Notes under the pieces: generated by a model
What the model was told of the DNA's origin: nothing
Seen by the model: only the letters and a program-made list of their open reading frames with translations
Database searches by the model: none
In this document: positions 48,701 to 60,579 of the stretch, piece after piece
Layout of the letters: every line of letters begins with the position of its first letter
Position numbering within the stretch: the first letter of the stretch is position 1
Translations under genes and position numbers: made by a program
NCBI RefSeq assembly: GCF_000003815.2
Contig: NC_049983.1
Span: 18,801,838-18,865,837, forward strand
Length of the DNA stretch: 64,000 nucleotides
From: Branchiostoma floridae
Lineage: Eukaryota; Chordata; Leptocardii; Amphioxiformes; Branchiostomatidae
Direction of reading: 5' to 3'

Positions 48701-51700
48701 ATTTGCTGAACCCAGTGATTTAGTTTTGACTCCATACAATCACCATAACTTTATGTAATACAAACATAAGCATACAGGGTTCTAGCCAGGATTTTATTTT
48801 AGCGTAGTGGGAATGGCATGGTAGCGAAGTGACTAATCAGGAGATTGGTGTGGAAGGGGGGTCTTGGTCCTTCCACGGTGAGATTTGAAGATGTAGAGTT
48901 AAAAGTTAGGATTTTGGGGTCAGTTTTGAGTGGCATATCATCATTTTTCATTGTTCAGACATTGATTAGTCATTGTTGAACAAGCAAATGACTGCAAAGC
49001 ACCACTACACTTGTTAAAAATTAGTGTAGTGGCCCTTATTTTAGCGTAGGGGTCACAAATTTTAACGTAGTGGCCCACTACGCTAAAATGCACTAGCTAG
49101 AACCCTGGCATACATCATATGATCTGGAAAATCTATAACAACAAAAAATACCAATTTGCTTTTAATTCCAAACTGCCAAAATTTTGCCATACCAAATTAC
49201 TGTGATTTGCAGCACGTTAATCATTATTTCAAACATCCTTCTTACGCATAGAGTGCAATTAACTCTAATAGCAGATTGCTAGGGTGCCCAGGTAGCCAGA
49301 CATTAACAAAGGCACCAGCTGGCCTGGGACCTTTTTTGCCCAACAGGTCAAAATGTCCTGCCCTTTCACCTTGGTTTAGAACCTTATGCTTTTGAATTTA
49401 GTTTTAAACAGGAAAAACAATGGGGAAATGTTGTAACCAAGACAGAAAAATACATGGTAAACACAGATGGTTACTCTGTTAGGATTCAACTGTTTGGTGA
49501 GGTACTGAATGATCAACAACCCATCAGTGTGCTACAACAGACGTTTGACCTTCAAAAGCCATTAGTTCAGTCTGCAAGGTCAGACACGCTATGATTCTTA
49601 TACCAAGTTGACATTCCCCTCAGCACCTCGTGCACTACAAAACATGTCATATCAAGAACACGCACCTGACAGTGGGGATAATTGGGAAGCTGTGAAATAA
49701 TGGTCCTCTCTGAGCGAAGATTACGCTCTGACATATTTTAGACATCTTTTTGGGTGTCTTGTCTGTTTTTCTACCTTTGTCAGTTTTTCTTGACGTATAT
49801 TTACCTAAAATACAATGAGAAAAAGCTAACAAAATAGAAAGGCTGACAAAATACCTCAAAGGATGAAAAAAAAGCCGAAGCCTAATCGCTGCTTAGGCCT
49901 AGGAAAAAAAATGTTGTGTTTCCTGTTTCAGTCCTGAAAAATGAAAAAATTAGGGTCGGTAGGTAGGGGATATCTTTTTTTTTTTTGTAATTTTTTTTAG
50001 GCTAGCCAAAAATCTAGTGATACATATTACAATACAGTTGAACAAAGGAAACTGAAATGCATGAGGACACTTGTCTTTCGATGTCAAACTTTGATTTTGT
50101 GCACAATAGATAGGACAAGCAGACTGTTCTTACTTCAATAGGAAGCAGGCTGAATAAAAATTTTAACTGGAAGCTATGTGACTCTACTGCCCACCCAAAA
50201 AAAAGTCTAGGGTCGGCAGGTTTTTCTAGGGAAGGTAGGGAAACAGGAAACACAACATTTTTTTTCCCAGGCCTTAGGGACAGTATTATAGTGGTTCTTT
50301 CTACACAGTGCCTATCAAAGCTATAGCTACAATCAAGGAGCTTTTAACAAACCAGTCCTTCCTATCATACTGATTGCAGACCTATATGGAAAAACCTACA
50401 GACTAGTACAGCGAGACAAACTAAAAACAGTACCTACCCCAGATTTAGTAGCCTCTTCCATTGGCCTCATAACATGAAATGTCTATAATTTCTGATAAAT
50501 GACTAGTTCTGCTACCTCTGAACTCAATTTCCTGTCACTACCCTCATCGTTCAAGTCTGACCTTTTCAGTGACACCATGTCACTCACCTCCTGCCACTCT
50601 ACTGACAGTGTATCCAAACAACTACAGACACACAAGAACACAAACCTCCACACGCAGAGTAAATAAGCAGATTCTTGAACTAATTCAACTGTAATATCCA
50701 ACACAAAAATTGGACTTACCTAAATTTTGACTGATCAGCACCGGTCTTTGTCTAGGAATGAACAATCCACTGCTGCCGTGACGTCACGTTATGTAGATAG
50801 AACACGTGACTCAGTGAGCAGTGGATCATAGGTTGCAGGAAGTCTATGGCGTCCACCTTGACGTCACAACAGCAGTGGATTGTTCATTCCTTGACAAAGA
50901 CTGGTGATGTTCAGTAGAAAATTTGGGCGAGTCCAATTTTTATGTTGGATATTACAGTTTAATCAGTCCAAGAATTACTTCTACCTATACAGATGAACTT
51001 TCAAGTTAAGAATAAGCAGATTATTTGTTTGGCAGACTGTCTTACATTGTATGTATGGAGGAGGTCCCCCTTCTGCGCCGAGTACAGGTTGACTTTCCCA
51101 TCGTACGCACCAGAGCAGAACAGGTACCGATCCTGCAGGGAGTAACAACATAGAATAGAATGAGAATCTTAGAATAGAACTTTATTGCAGAACAACCGTA
51201 AAGGATACAATGTGTGGCAGCTTTTACATGTACATACAAAACAGTGTAACTACATGAGTTGCTAATATCTAAAAATATGTTGATGAGTTATAACAGGCCT
51301 TTCAATTTCAACACTTAACATTTCAACACTGCAACTGACATCTCATCATGAGTCAGCGCCATTTGGTAATGACTGTTGTGTTGGACCAAGTTGTACATCA
51401 TGATAAATCTGTACTAAAATTGCAGTGATTAACAAAATGTATGTCTGCAGTTTCACACTGCAAACATACAAAAGGTATGTTCAAATTCTGTAGAACAGTT
51501 TTTCTTCAATTTTTGTGATACATACATACATCATCGACCAGCGGTCGGAACCAGGCAAGTACAGATTTCACCCCAAAGGCCCCTATCTGATGTTTATAGC
51601 TTGCTCTAAATTATCAAAGTGTATACCGGAGTCTCTAGTCAAAGTGTCCGTAAAAGTCAAACTTCTGCAATGTACCCAGCCACTTGGTTTCCATAGAAGA

Positions 51701-53502
51701 ACAGAAGACACAAATGCTGGAAATGCATATATACTTGCACCACCACAAAATGGCGGGAGAGGTCAAAGCAAAAACTACAAATTTTTTAAACAAAACCACT
51801 GCAATCATTTTTAGATTTACAGTATGTCTGGTCATTGTGTTTTTGTTTATACTGCAACCTGATATATCAGAGGGTCAACTCCAGGTCAATGCCAGTTCTA
51901 TGTGTCATATTCTAAAGATGTTGTTGTCTATGGACATGTCCCCTGGAACCCTACATCAATGAAAAAATTGTTGTGTATACAATATAGAATTGTATAATAA
52001 TGCAAATGCAAGTCAAATATAGTTTCCTGACCGTTGATTTGCATTCAGCAGTGTTGGGTACAAATAATTGAGGTCAATAACCTGGGTTGTCATACATTCT
52101 TGCCAGGGCAATAACATACATCCACATACAAGTATTCTTTGGGCTCCAGTCAGAAGAGTATCGAAAACAATGTGCTGTACAACATTTAACTTGTGAATTA
52201 GACATATCTTTTTAATGTTTTCTGTTACTAGATGCCATGTCAAGAAGCACATCAGTAGCTGTCTACTTTTAGTGTAATGATGGCTTGGGTAACTGACATT
52301 TTTATTATGTAGGGAAGATCGTCTTGGAAATGGGTAACTAGGGCAAGTGCACCACTGCTCTGCTCTGGATATACATTTACGATCATGTGCATGGCAGTCC
52401 TAAATAGCGAGTACTGTAAATATTGAAATGTTTGCAGAGGTTTTATCTTGCAGTTTTCCTGGTGATCTTTCGACTGTAAATTTGCAACATGCGAAGTGAC
52501 AATTACATACAACCAAGGAGGTTATATTGGTACTACAGATCTTCTAGTACTACCACAAAATTAAGTAACTAGGAATACGGATGAATTTACAGTAACGTTA
52601 CCTTGGTGCCATTGCCTGGCAACCTGACAAAATTTGTTGATTCAGTTTTTCCAAAACATGTGGAAGTATGACCTGACCTCTATACTGGCCTCTAATGTTA
52701 CCCCTCAATCATACTGAACAATTTATAACATATTAACCACTAGCCCGTCTATTATGATCCAACGTTTCCTTGTCTGTGTGCTGTGGTAAAGAAGCTAATA
52801 CACCACTAGACAAGTCGAAATGGAATGGATTCCAAATGATTTATAAGTACTATAACGGAAATATATGCTGACCTACTTGGGAACATTTCAAGGTACACAT
52901 GTATTGATCTTGAATTCTGATGAGCTAATAAACAGTGACATATTTATGATCGAAGAATTTTCAGATGTCATTTTTTACATAGATTCATCATTAAAGCGCT
53001 GGAAATGGTTCTAACATCAACCTTTAATAGCATGTGCAAGTCACATTAACGACGCAATACAAAATACAACATAGACGTTGGCATAATTGGTTAGGATGGA
53101 TCATTTTGCAAAGGTGTCGTTGAATGGTTCGTGTTGTAGGCCAGTGATTTTAGTCTCAAATATATTAAATTATGTTAACGTTTATAAGTTAATAACATGA
53201 GTAGCAGATACAGATGATAGATTTACCAATAATAATATTCATAATAATAATAATATTATGATCGAATGATTCATACCAATGTTCATAACAATGACCCTTA
53301 TGTGATTTTAAATTCACTGTATGCTACCAGTTACTTGGCAATTAACATTACATTGTATACAAACAATGGGTCCCCAATCACCTGTGCAAGCATGTCCTTC
53401 GGGTTCATTTGCATAATGACTACTCACCCTGGGACAGAAGGCTACCCCTCGCACACTGCCCTGGTGATGCCGCAGAAACTGCACCTTGCCCTCCCGCTCC
53501 AT
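42772..53502 (-). CDS. WD40-type beta-propeller protein, 11 coding exons, family not identified
   Basis: 335 residues. Exons: 53428-53502, 51046-51132, 48468-48530, 47096-47174, 46538-46623, 46356-46409, 45853-45957, 45220-45331, 44429-44531, 43814-43965, 42772-42863, all in phase. Start MEREGKVQFLRHH. Blade-like segments: GSVRGVAFCPRDRYLFCSG, NINAVRFTSDGCRILATTT, GVTVFDLRMPLPLDF, NIIRDLTF..SVSVDGTAK, then RYTSNGSMLYSVCDNGMVRR, SDIEDMDISAYDE and, across the last junction, LVTASKDRTVGLLKL. True W-D dipeptides are absent, replaced by LY, FD or LLK. The whole protein is roughly one seven-bladed propeller with nothing else, implying a scaffold. Donor of the 44429 exon (gtcggt) is atypical. I do not know the vertebrate orthologue name. 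Confidence 0.88.
42924..43038. mobile_element. Short MITE, acagttccaag termini
   Basis: acagttccaagcgcacatg at the left is mirrored by catgcccacttggaactgt at the right, and a second inner arm aggtcaaagttta/taaactttgacct also matches. It lies in the last intron of the WD40 gene. Confidence 0.75.
43134..43594. mobile_element. Tc1/mariner-type MITE (TA-flanked, cagtcaaacctg termini)
   Basis: cagtcaaacctg and caggtttgactg are perfect terminal inverted repeats, each flanked by TA (43132-43133 and 43595-43596). The interior has repeated variants of tagtggccacc/tagcggccac. No transposase. Last intron of the WD40 gene. Confidence 0.85.
44650..45080 (-). mobile_element. tRNA-like SINE
   Basis: On the minus strand, tgtggcaaaactgcagggc resembles a pol III A box and gggttcgaatcc is a canonical B box 40 bases on. 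Further upstream the cctta.aacacaggatgtccgg..cgtcccatcca segment is a motif seen in dispersed repeats; a weaker relative (ctcctcaaacacaggacctcc) lies near 35290. Boundaries are approximate. Confidence 0.65.
48188..48373. mobile_element. Diverged copy of the MITE at 7225-7436
   Basis: Left agttcacctt and right ggataaaggtgaact, with cccaaataccctattttcaaac matching the earlier copy, including the central tttcaaa..atattgcaat segment. WD40 gene intron 3. Confidence 0.75.
48775..49107. mobile_element. MITE, caggg-ttctagccagg family, copy 2
   Basis: Termini cagggttctagc and ctagaaccctg, flanked on both sides by gcata (48770-48774 and 49108-49112), a possible 5-bp target duplication. The interior repeats tagcgtagtggcc-type words in both orientations. 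Same family as 19046-19354. Confidence 0.8.
49892..50277. mobile_element. MITE with ~35-bp inverted repeats
   Basis: taggcctaggaaaaaaaatg and gttgtgtttcctgttt at the left are mirrored by aaacaggaaacacaac, attttttttcccaggcctta at the right. Inner words agggtcggtagg and agggtcggcagg repeat directly. WD40 gene intron 2. Confidence 0.85.
50669..50980. mobile_element. Large-palindrome MITE with >100-bp arms
   Basis: The left arm runs from gattcttgaactaattcaac through gtaatatccaacacaaaaat, cggtctttgtctaggaatga and acaatccactgctg. It is mirrored in full to attacagtttaatcag at the right, with about 85-90% identity. A short tgacgtcacg-containing loop lies between. WD40 gene intron 2. The transcript could fold into a long hairpin. 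Confidence 0.85.
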
Positions 53503-54309
53503 CCAGCCCGCCTGAACAGAGAAATGACTGCAAGCTTCTCAGATCCCCCTCTCCCATCCACTGGACTGGAAGTCGCGGGTTCGACTCCCACCAACACAAC
53601 AAAAGATCAATGGATTGCACACCCTTGCGGGAGATCGTCCGAGCTCTAAGCCCTATTTACCCATCATTTGGCGAACGTAAGCGAACAATCGAAGCGTTTC
53701 GTCGATACCAGCAGATAGAAAGATAGCTCGCCGCCTTCTCCTACATTCTGTAGGAGCCACAGTTCCGTGAAGTGGTAGCTATGTCGCAGAGAACAGCGGC
53801 CATTCCTGGTGAAACATCTTCACTCACTCACCCTGTGTATCCATCTGTTTCGCCTCGTTCCCGTGTATATTACACCGGAGACCCAGACGGATGTCTGTAG
53901 CGGAAATATAAGTGCCTGCTCATATATTTAGACAAATTGTCACTTTTATGGCAAAAAATTGAAAAATATTGCTATAAAACTTTAAAACTATTATTACTTA
54001 ATATATTTACAGTATTTGTGATGCATTTTTGTATTTCAATTTCCTTATTTTCTCATTTGTTTACATAATGAAAGGCACAAAACGGTGGTCAGCTATTAGG
54101 ATACTTCCGGGTTTCTCGGGGTGGTGCGATGATTTTGAAGTCACGACTGTTGTCACATCCTGCGCTGTTCGTCCTCACCTAATCCCGGGGGAGTCCGCGT
54201 TTTATGAATTTCCAAATCGTTGCCTAACTGTTTGAAGATATTGAGATCACCCTGATTTAATCGGTAAGGTTTTCAGACCGCAGAGTTTTTGGGAAAAGGA
54301 GTGGTGAAG
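53503..54309. promoter_or_regulatory. Divergent promoter interval, WD40 gene / cysteine-rich secreted gene
   Basis: About 0.8 kb between the two start codons. A probable 5' noncoding exon of the WD40 gene ends at 53832 (donor gtgagtgagt on the minus strand) and joins 53511. It contains an ATG at 53844 whose frame would overlap, out of phase, the main start. A tRNA-like gggttcgactccc sits at 53578-53590 between the two. Confidence 0.45.
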
Positions 54310-57300
54310 ATGGCGAAGACAAAAGTCAACATTCAGAACAACCAGGCTTCGCAGCTACAGTTGATTGGGTGGCAAGCTGTGGTCTGCTGCGTAGTGTTGA
54401 TGTCCTGTGGCCTCTCTCCAGGTAAGACATTTGGTAATCAAATTACGCAAATTACGAATTTAAGAATTAGATATATATTACGCTTAGAATCGATGATCTA
54501 CTTATCAATTGTGGTCCAGTGTTATAAATACAGGCACTACTGGATCGATCAATGTAAACTTTTTTGTGAACGGTGACCTGTGGTGTAGTCATGACATGTA
54601 ATTGAGCCCTTTGATCTCAGATGACGATAGATGGTTGTTAATTAACTCTCTTAGGACACAGACACTGAAAATACCGGTTCCAGCAAAGAAATTGTACAAT
54701 TTGGTGTCACCTATTTGGTCCCATGACAAGGCAAAACGACCGACATTCCTTCACATCCTCCCAACACAAAGGAGTCTCATTTTTAGTCATTATCTGTGGT
54801 TGGAAATGTCAGACTTCCGGTGTTCATCAGTTTGTCGATTTTATCACCAGCAGTTGTTTTTTTCTGTAGTGTACTTAAAGTTTTATGACATCATTACTAG
54901 TATGTTGGGACTGTCACGGGTGGAAATTCAATTACTGCAATGTTACTAGCTGGGAGTGTCTCTGTAGAATTGTGCATTGATAAGCTTTTGTCACCTGAAG
55001 ACCATATATCTGAGATATGATTATCAGTATCAATATAGTTTAAAATCCCGATTTTGACAATTGTTGGATGGAACAAAAGGAAACTGGTTTGTCCAGTGTA
55101 GCAGGGGATCTACTGGTCAAAAACAGATCCATCTTTACAAAACAAGAATGCATATAATCCAACCATGGAGGACTGTTTCTTTGTAGTGGCTACTCAAAAG
55201 GGCATTAGTCATGTTTTAGTGAAGTCATGTGTATCACAGGAACAATGTCAACAAACAGGTAACCAGTGAGTCTGAATGAAAAAGGTGTCTTTGCCAATAA
55301 TCCCACAGACTGGTGTATTTTTGGAATGAGCCTTCACAGCATTGTTAGTGTTTTCAGGGGGAGAGTGGGAGTATCTATTTAAGATTTTAAGTACTATCAC
55401 TACTATATGTAAGGTTTTTGATTACCCCAGGGTGGTTATAGGGAGATGGGACACCCCCATGGAAGCCTGCCAAAGAAGACAAAGGAGAGACTAGCTTGTG
55501 TTAGACCAAGAGAAACTTTAATGGACAAGTCTTACTTCCTTGACAATGTGCTGTAGGATGATTCAGTTTCCTGAAAATCATGAAACAATTGCAGGGCCAG
55601 GGATCTTATGTGTAGTTTGGTAACCTCTCCACTGTCAATTCACAGTGTAACAGTGAAATTGAAGGACTGCTAAACTAACCATGTCAGCCTTTTAGCGTAG
55701 TGGGTTTAGCGTCTTGGTTTAATTATGATCTGGTAGCCTCCTATCCTCCCATCCTCCATCCCTCTACGAGGAGGGGTCCGTTACAGCCCCTGACAGCAGA
55801 GATTATGTTACACAGACTAATGATCTGGTGGCCCAGATTTCAGTCCTTGAACCCCACTGTTACAACAGCACTGCAAAGATATCTTCCTTCTATATGACTA
55901 CTGTACTGCAGCATTTTTTCAACTGAGAACTTCTCTTCCCTTCTACTGTGTTACTCATTGTCATGGGAACATGTGAGCATTTTTACATGAATCTATCTCA
56001 CCCCCATCGTAGGAGTCGGAGCAGCCTGCAGTCCACAGAAAGACTTTGTTCCTGTACCAGAGGCTCAGTACGACAGGAACTACTCCAGCATCACCACCCC
56101 TGGGGCACGACCCCTGGGGTACGACAGCGGCATCATCTACTACCTGGGTGCCAACCAACCCAACCCCTGCATCAGGGTCACAGGGACCGCAGGGTCAGGG
56201 AGGAGGGTGGAAGTCATGGTAAAACAGACAATGTATTTATAATGACGATGACAATTATGATCTTATTATTATGATATTGCATATACAGGCTTTTCATTTG
56301 ATGTCATCTGCGCCATGTTGGATCACAGCATACGTCTGTTAACCAAACATTACCCGCCAACATGGTCATCAGAGGATTCAAATTCTAATTAGTATGACGT
56401 CAATGAAAAGCCTGTATTCTTGTCCAACATAAAATGCATTGAGTTAGATAACTAGAGTAGAGGTGTAAAGAGGTTACATTTTATATCATCTAAAATCTAT
56501 AGCATCTCTTCTCTCTTTTTAAAAGTTATGTAAACAAATTTATATATATATTGTCTTTGTATTGTTGTTGTTGTTCTTGTCCACATGGAAAATGGCCATG
56601 GATATCACAAGACTAGGTCTCAGGTTGCTACCTTTGTAACTGCTGTTGTTGGTGAACAGGGTGCAGGGCTTTAGCCAGCTCGAGATTTTTTTCCGTCAGC
56701 CAATTCCCATTGACGGAAAATTCCTGTCAAGAATCTTTTTTTTTCCGTCATCGCGTAAAAATTTCCGTCATTGACTGCAAAAATGTCTACCTCGTCCGAT
56801 ATAAATGTTGTCAATGGGAGAAAATATGACACCACGCTGACGTTTTGTAATTCACTGAACAGTAAAACATTGTTTCTTTGCATTTTCCCCGCAAAAACTC
56901 GGCGCTAAAATCAACTCGCGGGGTATGCAAATCTAACATTACATATTCTCAATATGCACTGTTGATTGGTTGATCGTAACATCTGGAGGGGCGTCTCCTC
57001 AGATCCCGCGCTCTGATTGGTAAAGCTATGGATACCGACCCACGATGCACCGCCTGCACCAGCGTTCAAATATTTTATTTGTTTGAAAATGTTACATTTG
57101 TAAAGGCAGGAGAACGCTATATTTTTCTATTACACGACAATTTTCTAATTAAGAACACAATTACTCAAAGACTCTTTTGAGAAAACATGCATTCATGTAC
57201 GGATTTATGGTGCATTTGGGGGAATTTTGGCGTTCAATTAACCCGGAAGTGTGCCAACAACAACGTGGCGTGGGTATCTCATCTGTGTCGCTGCAAAATT

Positions 57301-60300
57301 AGCGTTTTCTCGTCAAAACAAAAACAAAATTCCCGCTGAAGAGAACCGTGCAACATTTTAGATCCTAAAGATTATGTTTTTGATCAAACTATTTGTGGAT
57401 AGCATGATGTGCCGGTTCAGTTTAGCTGCGAATGGCACCTTGCGTTGTCGCAAGCAGCGCGGCTGGGCGAGCGAAAATAATTTGTACGGCCGCCAGCCCC
57501 GGCACGCTATTGTACAAGTTAGGTTTTGATGAGTGTCAAGATTCCAAACAAAGTTCGTAGAATGCACTGTTCTTGGAGTGAGACCTTGAAAAACGGGTTT
57601 TTAATGAGATTATCGTATGCGAAAGGGTGCCGACACACAATCGTCAACAATCATGACAATAGCAAAACAAACAGTGTGTGGCTTTCCGACAATGGGCTGT
57701 CCGGGCGTCCCCAAGCCGTAGCTTCCCTCTTTTCAACTTGGCCTCCTTGCTTCAATCAACGATTTTTTTTTCCGTCAAGGTTGACGGATTGGTTGAAATT
57801 TTTTTCCGTCACACGCAGCAAATTTCCGTCAATTGACGGAAAAACGGACGCTGGCTAAAGCCCTGACAGGGTGACTATAAAAGTTTCTGAATGCATTTTG
57901 CTGTTCCAGGACAAAGAGTTGTGAAGTTTTGGACTCCTAACATAACAACTTCAACTTGATTTTGCACCTTGCCTTTAAACTGAAAATACAACTTAACAAG
58001 CCTTTAAAGTTCTTTGGATAGAAACTGCACAGATTACAAGTAAAGCTAAAGTGCAGTCATTACTCAAGTCTTGGCTAATAGTTGAGGTCCTGTACACATC
58101 TTGGCTTGTTACTTGGGTACCAAGGCAGGGTAAATAAAGTGTTTACTTGCACTATAGTTTTATAACTGCAGTAAAAGGAGAAATGATGGAAATTGGAAAT
58201 GTAAAGATTAAAGAAATCGATGTGACCTTTGGTCCAGCCTCGAGAACAAATGGAAAGTCAGTTTACCGCCTGTAATGATGATGATGATTGTAGGTAGCTG
58301 GAGGTTAGATCTGAAGCTTATAGTAAGGTTAGATCTGAAGCTTATACTATATGTTATAGTAATAGTCTAATACAAATAGAGTTAGGGTGTAATTTCCCCC
58401 ATGTACAGACTAGCTCTCAGATGTGGACGTGAATCATTGAATGTGTGACTTAAGCCTGGGATCCAGGCTAGTGTAACTTGCTGTTTGAGTACTTCCTAAA
58501 TTAGCAAACTGTGTTTACATTTTTTGTCTTTCAAAATTAAAGAAAAACTGATAGGGATTTCTCTATTCTAATACTACCAGGAAAGTAAAGCAAGATACCA
58601 GGAAAGTAAAGCAAGAACAACCTCTTACATTTACTGGTAATCAAGTTTTCTTGGTGTAATACAACTGCATATGTATTAAGGTCCTAGTGTATCAGACTAT
58701 GAGTGTGTGATGTGATGTTAACAGTTGTGTCTAAAAAAAAGTATGTCTTTTGTACAGGTACAAACTGTACCAGCAACCCTGGACATTTGGTGAGTGCAAA
58801 GCTTTTTATGCACATCTCTGGTTATGAGTTTATCAAGCTTGTAGAAGCAGTGTTATGAAGTTTAGGAGTAGTTGCAAGTAATTGGGAGGTTTCATCTGTG
58901 TTATTAGCATCAGTTGTATCTGTTTGGATAGTTGAACCAGTGTCAGCCAGGGTTTATGTGCAGTGACAGTATTGCATAAATTGATCCCGACTGTCCATCT
59001 CAATTAGAAGTACAACCTATGAAAGCATGGAAATTAGCAGTTTGACGTATGAGAGAATTGCTGCATATGCACATCAAATATTTGCATTTTTGTGTTTTTG
59101 TCTTGTATTTCTACATTTTGGCGATGGCGGTGGGGCTATTGGATTGGTCTACTGCATGGAGACCTGGGTTTTAACATCTGACAGATGGGTCAGGACTTCA
59201 GCCTCAGGCTGCTAAACTTTAAACCAATGCCTACTGCTTTACAAGAACTGCTTACATGCTGTGATAATTTGTTTCTTAGGATTGCTTGTGGTTTAGGGTG
59301 ATTTTCAGAAATGTACAGGTTAAAATCTAGACTTTGCCTTGTAAAGTGAGTAGGTTGGGAGCACCAGTTTAGCTGTACAATATGTGTTGTTTTTTTTTCA
59401 GTGTGAGAGACAGTACCCAGACAGAGATTGACAACTGTGTAAGTGCCTTGTCTTACAGCTCTTTTAATGATCAGACAATACATACACTCACATGCATATG
59501 AACTTGCCTGTGTTACACAAACACCACTGTCCATTGCTGTAACGGTTTCCTTCTGAAGTTGCACTGGCTGCTATAAGTGTGATTTAACCAGGCTACATAT
59601 GAAAATGTAAGTTGACTGCATATAAAAGAAGATCATTAATACGTCAAATTATTATCTAAAAATCTGAGAACTTAATATACTTGTACTACATATACATGAC
59701 TTCCACTGTTATCGTCTCAGTAAAGTTTTTCTACAGCAATAAAAGATTATCAGTAGAGTATTCCTTTATCTATCATTTCTCAAGCCAAGATTTGTAATTG
59801 GGTACCCTCAGACATTGTTCATTGTTTCAAAATGTTGATGGTTAAAATGAAGTCTTATGTGCAAAACAGGCCAGTGGGACAATCAACCTATGTCAAGAAG
59901 CCAGCGCAAACACGGTCAACTTTGAGTTCTACTGCAAGACTGGGTGTGAGGCTGGTGACATCAACTTTTGGTACAGGTTCACTGTCAGCCCTGAAGGCGG
60001 TAAGGAGTCTCTTTTAAGAAGATGGAAATATCTTGATCTTCAAGGCTGTTTCATTTGATAAATTTGTAGATTCGTCAGTAATATCTCCATCAAAATACTT
60101 TGCAGATATGTAACATCACATATGAAGTATGTTTTGATTTGTATTGTTTTAAAGTGTATCTATCCTAAAAGAAGTCTTAAGTAGCCTAGATGCCAGACCC
60201 CAGCCCGATCTCAAAAGTATCTATCGATAGATAGATATTTTTGAGATTGGGCTGGGGTCTGGTATCCAGGCTAAGTCTTGAGTTACATTATTTTTAGAGG

Positions 60301-60579
60301 CTTTGGTTTTTGCTTCATTTGTTCCCCAAATAACAGTTGGTCACTGAAGCTAAATGTTACTGTGATGTCTTTATTCATCATGCAGAGGACCCAGAAGAAT
60401 GGTGCTTTGACAGAACAGGTACAGACTTCCCCAACACCCTGGGGAACATCATCCCTCCAAACCATGTCAACAACCCTGTGACCAGACCACCCCCCACGAG
60501 TGGACTCACCCGACTCTTACCTGCATGGAGAAGTCTCCTCATCATGTTGGTTGTCGTGTTTCTGTTGTTCTCCCAGTGA
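54310..60579 (+). CDS. Cysteine-rich secreted protein, probably GPI-anchored; six exons; family unknown
   Basis: 236 residues. Exons: 54310-54421, 56013-56218, 58758-58789, 59402-59438, 59870-59999, 60386-60579, phases all close. The N-terminus has a polar leader then a hydrophobic core (WQAVVCCVVLMSCGL), compatible with signal peptide cleavage before AACSP. The ectodomain carries eight cysteines (AAC, NPC, DIC, DNC, NLC, FYC, TGC, EWC) and one NYS glycosylation site. The pattern CIRVTG..GRRVEVMVQTVPA and NFEFYCKTGC suggests a beta-sandwich. The C-terminus is hydrophobic and ends abruptly (LLIMLVVVFLLFSQ), as in GPI signals, after a proline-rich stalk. Two very short exons (32 and 37 bases). 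I do not recognise the family. Start chosen at the first ATG in frame. Confidence 0.82.
55735..55830. repeat. Dispersed repeat related to 6418-6530
   Basis: gcctcctatcctc.. and gacagcagagattatgttacacagac resemble gcctgatttactc.. and gatagcagagtttgcattacacggac in RENBP intron 6. Class and ends are unknown. Confidence 0.4.
56286..56414. mobile_element. Tc1/mariner-type MITE (TA-flanked, caggcttttcatt termini)
   Basis: caggcttttcatttgatgtc is mirrored by gacgtcaatgaaaagcctg, with TA on both sides (56284-56285 and 56415-56416). 129 bp, in intron 2 of the cysteine-rich gene. Confidence 0.85.
56664..57865. mobile_element. Non-autonomous hAT transposon, 1.2 kb, perfect 8-bp target duplication
   Basis: Perfect 16-bp termini cagggctttagccagc and gctggctaaagccctg. 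ACAGGGTG occurs immediately on both sides (56656-56663 and 57866-57873). CAGGG termini and 8-bp duplications are diagnostic of hAT elements. Subterminal regions carry several ttttccgtca/tgacggaaaa motifs, typical transposase-binding arrays. There is no transposase ORF. GC content and CG density are higher in the middle (57.3-57.7 kb) than in the flanking intron, suggesting captured or distinct internal sequence. The identical duplications suggest a fairly recent insertion. Confidence 0.93.
60183..60273. repeat. Near-perfect 91-bp hairpin
   Basis: gatgccagaccccagcccga and tctcaaaagtatctatc are mirrored by gatagatattttt.gaga and ttgggctggggtctggtatc with very few mismatches; the loop is only a few bases. 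It lies in intron 5 of the cysteine-rich gene and would form a strong stem in RNA. A tiny MITE is the simplest reading. Confidence 0.85.

Noticed and set aside
53578-53590. tRNA-like B box (gggttcgactccc)
   Set aside because: No foldable tRNA with a matching A box could be drawn; most likely a SINE remnant.
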